This document shows, in pieces, positions 59,201 to 64,000 of a stretch of DNA of 64,000 nucleotides (within the stretch, counting starts at the first letter, position 1; each line of letters begins with the position of its first letter). The DNA comes from Rotaria sordida (Eukaryota; Rotifera; Eurotatoria; Philodinida; Philodinidae). The stretch is from positions 20,376 to 84,375 of the forward strand of contig CAJNOL010001023.1 in the NCBI GenBank assembly GCA_905250125.1. Reading direction: 5' to 3'. The notes beneath the pieces were generated by a model that was not told the origin of the DNA, did not search any database, and was given only the letters and a program-made list of their open reading frames with translations. A program made the position numbers and the translations under genes.

Positions 59201-62200
59201 TGATAAAGATCATTCTCTTGAATGAGTTCTCGTATACGTATAACCCATTGTTGTTTTGTACTAAGATCATTTGCCTATAACAAATAAATTAAAATTAAAA
59301 TTTGCCTTTTTTTTGTGTGTGTGTCTAATCAATTTTTTCTTAAATTACTTTAAGTGTTACTCGAAGATCAGCTGTATGTGATGACATTGGACGACCTGTA
59401 TATAATGCAAATTTACATGGTTCACCTGCTTCTAAATGTTCTTTAACATCAAAGATTTCAGCAGTCTAATATAATTAAAAAAAAAAAAAAAAAAAAAAAA
59501 ATTCTTTTTTTGTTGTTAAGAAAAAAGCAATTTTGAACAAACCATTAATTTATATTTATAAATATATCGAACAGTTCCACGTGTAACTGGTTTAAGAATT
59601 TTAGCAATAACAATACTTGTTTCAAATAGAAAAACATGTCGTTCTTTTCCTTTTTTTATAAGTTGTTTGGAATCCCATATTTGAAATGTATTTTGAAGTA
59701 GTACATCACCTAATGCTTCTTTTGTTAAACCAGACTAAATATATTAAAATCAATAAAAAAAAAAAAAAAAAATTTTAAGATACAAACTTCAAGTTCTTCA
59801 AGATAACTAAGATGCATTGCATCATTTGCTTTTTTTGGTACACTACACATAAGATCATAACCTTCTTTAACTTCACCTTTGGATTCTTCACAACAAGACA
59901 TTAAACGTTGAAGTAATAATTCATATTTAGTTATACGTTGAACAGGTTTAATTAAATAGGAATTTATTGTATCAATTTGATATTTATGTTGAATTGTCTA
60001 AAAAATCAATGTCGATGTCAAACAGGATGTTGTCTTTTCTTTTTTCTGGTTTATTAATAATGGCATTTCAAGGAAATGTCGATATGCACAAAAAACAAAA
60101 AAACTAATAGACAGAGTGTCTACAACGGATGTAAGAATATTATTATGTACTTAGATTATATAAATATATGTTTTTCTTTTCTATTTTTTCATACAAAGTA
60201 TAAAGCTAATTGGAATTATTTAAAATTGGAAAATTTTAAAAAAAATATTTTTTAAACGAATAATTCATATTTCATTATTCTTTTACTTTCACTCGGACCA
60301 ATTTATTACTAATAATAATTATTAATGAACTTTTTCAGATGATGTTGTGTCGACTATATATCGATCAGTTCGTGTTTTTGATTTTCACAATATCAATGAT
60401 CGTTCAATATCTCTACAAGCTGAAGTGTAGTCATCAGAAATGCAGTGTAAATCCCTTCGGGCAAAAAATTGCTTGAAACGAATAATAGTTGAGAAAACTT
60501 TTACTAATATAAAAAGAAGCTTTTTCTAATAAAAGACGTCAATACAGAAGAATAAGCTAAATCGACACTAAAAAAAAACGAAGAAGATACTATTGGTAAA
60601 CTGAAAATTGTCATAACGAAGTACACATTTCTTTGATATATGCAAGATGTGAACTAGAACCAGAGTTGAAACTTGATCTTTCTTAACGCATAACATAAAC
60701 AGAAAGGATAGAAAAATAAGGTCTGACTGTCAAGACAGTATCTGAATGAGAAAAAAGGAAAGTTTTTTTAATCAACCGGACTGGTTCCAACTCTGACTAG
60801 AACTTCTTATTAAAATTAATTCTAATGAAAAAAATTACTTGAAATAACTGATTAATTAGTCGCGAGCGAACTTTTTTTTAATTTGAGACTTTGTACCTAA
60901 AACTTTCAATCTATTCGATTTTCGCTTTATCCAATAGAAGACTTCAGATCTTCTATTATTTATCATTTATTTTAATTAAAAGGATTTTTCAAACAAAAAA
61001 CAAAAACGATTTTAACGATTCAGAAAGATATTTTCACGGATTAAATAATGTCGATCTCAGTGTTTTTTTCAAAAATTTTCAGCTCAAAACTTTCCGCAAG
61101 AACTTATTTAATTATAAGAAGACTCTTCTCTTACGTCCTCGGAGAGTTTTCTATTACGAGTAGATATGGACAAGATGGTTTCAATCCCAACATCTTTTCA
61201 TAGGGAATGAATACTTTTTATGGTCATATAAAACTTGTGTCGAATGTCATATTATCACGACCTATGTGTTATGGACAAAATGATCTGAGGTCTCGAGGGA
61301 ATCAGACCGAAACCAAGAACAATTGGTTCCGCTCATGTTTAATTACAGAGAAAGGTTATAGAAGCAAAAATTTTTCTTATCTATTTAAAACAACGACAAG
61401 TAAATTTTACCAAAATTTCTTTTATTATCGTATCAATGAAAAACTGAACGGATATTTAAGAAATATCGAACACTATTTGCATTGCTATTACTTTTCGTAT
61501 ACTTTAAATATGTGATATTTTGAAAATAAATTTTTTAAAATAACTTTTTGTAATATTTACCTCAAAATATGGACCACGATATTGTGTTAATAATTTAATA
61601 CATGTTTCATTATTTTTACAATATTCAACATAATAAATATGAAATTGTTTTGCCTAAACAAAAGAAAAAAAATATATATATAAAGTTTTTTTTTTTGTAT
61701 TAACCAAATTTTATTTACCCATGTAACAAAACAATGACCAACATCTTCAGGACTATCTTCATATCGTTCTAAATCTTTGATGAATAAACTACAAAATAAA
61801 AAGAAAAATTTTTTTTTTTAATTCATTATTTATATATTTGAAAATAAATTTGAATTTACTTCTTATGAAAATTATGAATTTCTTCAATATTTAAAAATAA
61901 TATTGATTCTTTATTACGTAAAAATTCTGGTACTTCTTCAGAATGTTGACGCATTTCACCAAGATAATGCTATAAATAGAAATTAATGATAAGAAAATTA
62001 TTTTATTTAAATAAAATATTCTTTTCAACTTACTTGAATACATTTATTTAAACTATCAACATAAGCACGTTCTGTATTAAGTAATTCATTAAAAATTAAT
62101 CTTAATTTAAACAAAAAACAAAAAAAGAATTAAAATTTTTAAAATAACTTTTTTTTTTTGTCTTTTTACTCTCGTTGTTTAGCTGCTTTTCGTTTTCCTT

Positions 62201-62490
62201 CATTTAATTCTTGTTGTTCTAATTTTTCTTCTAAACTTGAATCACTTTTTCGACCAGCTTCTTTATCAATTTCCTTTAAAAAAAACAAAATCATAAATTT
62301 ATCTTTTTTTGTTCGAAAAAGTATAAATACAAACTTCTTTATTATTAATTCTCATTATTTTTTGAAAAAAATTATTAAAACCAGAATCAAGTCGATTACA
62401 TGTATCTTTAATAAGTGGTGCAAATGAATGTGAACGTTCGACTAATACATCAGCGCGTTCAACTAATTTTCGTACCATGGTTTTCTTTTC
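37971..62490 (-). CDS. TRIO: Trio/Kalirin dual RhoGEF-kinase, partial (5' end beyond window)
   Basis: Giant signalling scaffold that activates Rac and Rho in axon guidance and cell shape. The 34 core exons read here join in phase for 2,003 codons plus stop; the optional exon at 54921-54959 would add 13 codons. They run from the end of the spectrin-like repeats through DH1-PH1, SH3, a Ser/Thr-rich linker, DH2-PH2, SH3, Ig and kinase. This order is unique to Trio and Kalirin. The single gene represents both vertebrate paralogues. The SEC14 domain and most spectrin repeats must lie to the right of 64000. Introns range from about 50 bp to 6.1 kb and carry several foldback elements. Candidate internal first exons suggest isoforms starting after GEF1. 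Module entries below list exons. Confidence 0.93.
39560..40345. repeat. G-rich minisatellite between inverted TCGAAA-rich arms
   Basis: Sits in the Trio intron between the Ig and kinase exons. The left arm (about 39566-39715) is made of AAAATCTCGAAA units. The right arm (about 40187-40342) is the inverse, TTTCGAGATTTT. Between them, about 39725-40080 is a degenerate tandem array of GGTGTGGGTG and GGTGCATGTGG units, G-rich on the + strand. CTGTAAAAATCTCG-like outer ends are shared in inverted orientation. His/Pro-rich frames on both strands come from the repeat and are not genes. Confidence 0.8.
40715..41088 (-). CDS. TRIO: Trio module: immunoglobulin domain
   Basis: Two exons, 41088-40873 and 40811-40715. 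They encode an I-set Ig domain with GQSLILQG, the core Trp in [15 protein letters not shown] and the DAGIYECIA signature. The second Cys is present (YEC). The first-sheet Cys position is occupied by Leu in SLILQGHV, as in several Ig domains. The domain lies between the second SH3 and the kinase, as in vertebrate Trio. Confidence 0.88.
41147..41234. repeat. Compact palindromic element (88 bp)
   Basis: TATAAAGGGTGTTT at the left pairs with AAACACCCTTTATA at the right. The pairing continues through TAACGA...CCC and ATTTTTAA to a loop of about 12 bases. It sits in the Trio intron between the second SH3 and the Ig exons and ends in a (TA)n tract. It is MITE-like in form, with no coding capacity. 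Confidence 0.75.
41913..42672 (-). CDS. TRIO: Trio module: second SH3 domain and flanking Ser/Pro linkers
   Basis: One exon of 760 nt. A Ser/Thr/Pro-rich stretch with many SP sites precedes a clear SH3: [15 protein letters not shown] (ALYDY-like), DNRWFVHRD, then [10 protein letters not shown]. It is followed by a Pro-rich [11 protein letters not shown] linker. It joins DH2-PH2 upstream through a small exon (43410-43377). Confidence 0.9.
43377..48160 (-). CDS. TRIO: Trio module: linker and second DH-PH (GEF2)
   Basis: Exons in transcript order: 48160-47870, 47771-47365, 47304-47238, 47178-47066, 47001-46938, 46879-46793, 44706-44272, 44201-44021, 43410-43377. The DH domain begins [21 protein letters not shown] and includes [27 protein letters not shown] and NDMMNVGRI. 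The PH domain has [15 protein letters not shown] and ends [10 protein letters not shown]. By homology this half targets RhoA. The first exon is only moderately certain: its acceptor CGGTAG at 48161 has a poor pyrimidine tract, yet it keeps phase and an open frame through a (GTTT)6 tract. A 2.1 kb intron splits the DH domain. Confidence 0.88.
43600..43885. repeat. Foldback element in Trio intron
   Basis: The centre is CCGAACAAATAAA...TTTGTTCGG around 43720-43765. The arms extend outwards with GTCATTTCATAGGGCC and TTGAAAATAGAAG at the left, mirrored as CTTCTATTTTCAACAGACT and AATGAC at the right. Outer parts near 43629 and 43855-43875 also match in inverted orientation. It creates similar phantom frames on both strands. 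Confidence 0.7.
44707..46792 (-). other. Trio intron within DH2 (2.1 kb)
   Basis: AT-rich intron with no recognised frame or structured repeat; some T-runs and a (TA)n tract near 46650. Confidence 0.6.
48041..48064. repeat. (GTTT)6 microsatellite within predicted Trio exon
   Basis: Six exact GTTT units, read as (AAAC)6 by the gene and translated as KQTNKQTN. Because the unit is four bases, gain or loss of one copy would shift the Trio reading frame if this part of the exon is really coding. Confidence 0.8.
48161..49450 (-). other. Trio intron with CpG-richer patch
   Basis: Contains a short region (about 48610-48780) with many CpG dinucleotides, unlike the AT-rich surroundings. It could be a promoter for a short transcript. 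An ATG-started frame on the - strand there (from 48701, MMMGVRIF) may or may not be used as an exon. No other content recognised. Confidence 0.5.
49451..52193 (-). CDS. TRIO: Trio module: first SH3 and Ser/Thr-rich linker
   Basis: Exons in transcript order: 52193-51827, 51522-51444, 51386-51176, 51104-51054, 49690-49451. The first exon is an SH3: [32 protein letters not shown] Ser/Pro-rich insertion, roughly 30 residues, precedes the closing strand [10 protein letters not shown]. Next come [21 protein letters not shown], a basic patch with likely phosphosites, then Asn- and Ser-rich low complexity. All exons end in phases that join. Linker boundaries are less certain than the SH3. Confidence 0.82.
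49691..51053 (-). other. Trio intron containing candidate first exon c
   Basis: A 1.36 kb intron between the NSSSKLMDG exon and the AFTFTNSDD exon. It holds the candidate first exon at 50113-50184 and several (TA)n runs; otherwise unremarkable. Confidence 0.55.
50113..50184 (-). CDS. Candidate alternative first exon c of Trio
   Basis: A 24-codon frame starting [13 protein letters not shown], preceded by an in-frame TAA. It ends at a GTAAGT donor in phase 0, exactly the phase needed by the next exon (49690-49451). It is Lys/Arg-rich. If used, it would start a short isoform containing only the linker, GEF2, SH3, Ig and kinase. No transcript evidence is available. Confidence 0.6.
53231..53264. 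repeat. (TC)n microsatellite
   Basis: An uninterrupted CT/TC dinucleotide run of about 34 bases. Similar shorter runs lie at 52688-52711, 55122-55142 and, as (GA)n, at 57471-57502, all inside the same Trio intron. Confidence 0.9.
54921..54959 (-). CDS. TRIO: Small phase-0 exon of Trio (13 codons)
   Basis: CTCTACAG acceptor and GTAGAG donor frame 39 nt encoding [13 protein letters not shown]. Phase 0 at both ends lets it be included or skipped without shifting frame. It would link either exon b or PH1 to the first SH3. Too short for domain evidence. Confidence 0.5.
55213..56016 (-). CDS. Candidate alternative first exon b of Trio
   Basis: An open frame of 268 codons starting [15 protein letters not shown], with an in-frame TAG three codons upstream. 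It ends in phase 0 at a GTGGGT donor after [12 protein letters not shown]. Composition is Ser-rich and acidic/basic mixed with SP sites, not repeat-derived, and it encodes a basic helical C-terminus. The phase fits splicing to 54959-54921 or 52193-51827. An upstream AATAG could instead act as an acceptor and make it an internal exon. No known domain. Confidence 0.65.
56556..57224 (-). CDS. Candidate alternative first exon a of Trio
   Basis: An open frame of 223 codons starting [14 protein letters not shown], directly preceded by an in-frame TGA, so it cannot be an internal exon in this frame. It ends in phase 0 (KRISK) at a GTTAAA donor. It has an Asp-rich run from (GAT)n, a [13 protein letters not shown] helix, and Ser/Lys-rich segments. 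Like exon b it ends with a basic segment. It may be the start of a GEF2-only isoform, or a separate gene; splicing to Trio exons is inferred from phase and position only. Confidence 0.55.
58349..62490 (-). CDS. TRIO: Trio module: end of spectrin region and first DH-PH (GEF1)
   Basis: Exons in transcript order: 62490-62335, 62273-62170, 62100-62034, 61969-61860, 61788-61719, 61653-61561, 59997-59788, 59734-59543, 59465-59349, 59274-59114, 58472-58349. The first two encode the last helices of the spectrin-like array, ending [13 protein letters not shown]. The DH domain has [44 protein letters not shown] and [12 protein letters not shown]. The PH domain has [20 protein letters not shown] and [11 protein letters not shown]. 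These match Trio GEF1, which acts on Rac1/RhoG. A 1.56 kb intron (59998-61560) splits the DH domain. Confidence 0.94.
59998..61560 (-). other. Trio intron within DH1 (1.56 kb)
   Basis: Contains a short inverted repeat, GAACTAGAACCAGAGTTG at 60651 against its near complement at 60783-60804. Open frames at 60891-61515 on the + strand have no recognisable protein. No other content identified. Confidence 0.6.
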
Positions 62491-64000
62491 CTTAAAAAAA
62501 AATACATAAATAAATATATTGATCTTCCTGAAAAAATTCTCTTTGCTTCAAGATATTTTCAAAATCATCAGACCTGTCTATGGGCGAAATTTCTTATAAT
62601 ATGAGTTCAAACGGTAGATATCAGGTTAGGGTAATGGTATTTGATAGGATCTCTGGAAAACTGATTTTTTAATAGGAAGATTTTTGGAGCTCGACCTTTC
62701 ATCATAGATGCAATTCGTACAGTAGAGGATTAAGATGCTTCTTATAGTCTATTTAGAACACATTTTTTTTTTGTCAAATACTGTTTGAAGTGTCTACCTA
62801 TATTTTGTTTGCTTCTGTTTGAATGAAACCATTAAGGTTCTGAGAGTACTTTCAAAAACTCATGTTTTTTGGCTAGAGCTTTTTCTTTTATGAACTATTG
62901 CAAATATAAGCAGTACATTATATTTGGAAAAATACGGAGACACTCTAAATATTTTCTAGTATGAAGAGAACAAAATTTCAGCTCGATTAGATGTGCGGTA
63001 ATCTAAAGAACGAAGAGATTCTCAACTGTTTTAGATGTATTCTTATATTTCCTTACTGCATTGTTTTGACTTCTTACTATATCTATCACCAACCATTGAA
63101 ACACAAGCAAAAATCTTTTGTCTTTTATCACCCAAGTGATCTTTTCTTCTATATATTCTAGGTATTTGGATCTATCAAAACATAGATAGTATCTGTTCTA
63201 ACATTCTCTTGTGAATGTTTGTTGACAGACATGATAGCTAGTAATGTGTTGAAAAAAGCCTAGAACAATAACAACTACTTTTTCATATCGAACACGAACT
63301 ATAAGGTCATTGTCCGAACACGAACTGGAATCCGCGGTTTAGTACATATCTATCCAAAACAAGTTATCATTGAAGGGTTATTTATAGAGCATTATATATA
63401 TATATGGGTAAAATCATTCGTTAGCGACGTGACATCGTAAACTTGGAGTATGCATATCTCGGCACTATCAACTAGTTTAGGTGTGATTTTTGAATGGTGT
63501 ACGAGTCTCTATTTACTCTAGATACTATGAAAAAAACAACACTCTAGAGCTTTGTTCAGAGGAGTTATTAACGAAAAACTAGCGTTAGCGATGTGACACC
63601 AAAAAGGACATCAAAAGTCACTTGATATACTTTGGTTTTTAAAAATTTCTAAGTGTTGCACAATTGTCAAAAACTTAATACGCGATACTAGACACCACTC
63701 CTAAGGCCATCAAATCCCAGTGTAAAATTATTTTGAGAATGTTTAGGTTTTTAAAAAAATAAAATCTATTTGGCGTTAGCGACGTGACAACTTTGTTAGC
63801 GACGTGACTGAGTACGACTACACTACTGATCGAATGCTCTGGTAACGAACTGAAAAGTTCGAAATCGATTCCAAAGGGCTCATATTAATGGTAGGAGGTC
63901 CTAGAATAATACTAAGACAAACATTTCCATTTCTGCTCTGTCTAAGGGCTCTGAAAGGTCGATTTTTTGGAAGGAACTTTTTGAAGTCCGATCTCGATGA
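62491..64000 (-). other. Presumed Trio intron running off the window
   Basis: No coding exon of the spectrin repeats was found in the last 1.5 kb. The left part is ordinary AT-rich DNA. The right 600 bp contains four copies of a GTTAGCGACGTGAC motif and is less AT-rich, suggesting a mobile-element remnant that continues beyond 64000. Confidence 0.6.
63419..63808. repeat. Four copies of GTTAGCGACGTGAC
   Basis: The motif occurs at about 63420-63433, 63584-63597 (one change, GATGTGAC), 63775-63788 and 63795-63808, all in the same orientation. Two copies are preceded by GC (GCGTTAGCGA). Spacing is irregular (about 164, 191 and 20 bp). This is far above chance for a 14-mer in this background. Confidence 0.8.

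Noticed and set aside
60651..60804. Inverted repeat GAACTAGAACCAGAGTTG with its near complement 110 bp away
   Set aside because: The arms are only about 20 bp with several mismatches and no duplication; too weak to call an element.
62680..64000. Possible direct repeat between about 62665-62710 and 63960-64000, as LTR-like ends
   Set aside because: The match is short and patchy, and the right copy runs off the window.

Overview
This window is AT-rich (roughly 70% or more A+T by eye) animal nuclear DNA. It carries spliced genes with many 50-80 nt GT-AG introns and some introns of 0.5-6 kb. The gene set is metazoan: a type II TGF-beta receptor, Rap1, a Trio/Kalirin RhoGEF-kinase, PPEF, TDP2, GCN5/PCAF and CDC6. 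Two points fit a rotifer, perhaps a bdelloid, but the sequence alone does not prove this: an intronless acetyltransferase of bacterial streptothricin-resistance type sits among the spliced genes, and gene spacing is tight with poly-A/T-rich gaps. All exon models were joined by hand from reading frame, splice dinucleotides and protein similarity; phases are consistent throughout.

Layout. Bases 1-24.7 kb hold six genes on the + strand: spermidine synthase (1548-2817), TDP2 (3981-5826), KAT2/GCN5 (5925-10641), CDC6 (10819-15597), PPEF phosphatase (16284-22289) and a secreted PAN-like orphan (22457-24705). TDP2 and KAT2 are only 98 bp apart, and three of the five gaps are under 200 bp. On the - strand follow Rap1 (25548-27277, with a second terminal exon at 25065-25253) and an F-box/WD40 protein (27507-30767). 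A 306 bp divergent gap leads to the + strand TGF-beta type II receptor (31074-33024) and the SatA-like acetyltransferase (33676-34245). After about 2.6 kb of gene-free DNA come a secreted Mn/Fe superoxide dismutase (36862-37747, -) and a 24.5 kb Trio/Kalirin orthologue (37971 to at least 62490, -). The Trio gene is cut by the right edge after the end of its spectrin-like region.

The Trio gene runs DH1-PH1, SH3, a long Ser/Thr-rich linker, DH2-PH2, SH3, Ig, kinase. Inside its introns lie three candidate alternative first exons (57224, 56016 and 50184, read leftwards), all ending in phase 0, which would make shorter isoforms lacking the first GEF. Its kinase has Gln where the catalytic-loop Lys is expected.

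Non-coding structure includes several foldback or MITE-like elements in introns: a ~475 bp nested palindrome in KAT2, a TTAA-flanked piggyBac-type MITE in PPEF, and short palindromes at 36.4, 41.2 and 43.6-43.9 kb. There is also a G-rich minisatellite between inverted TCGAAA-rich arms at 39.56-40.34 kb, and a four-copy GTTAGCGACGTGAC motif at the right edge. The most biologically interesting coding observations are the Rap1 alternative last exons, which swap a CVLL tail for a polybasic CKVM tail like that of K-Ras4B, and the SatA-like gene.
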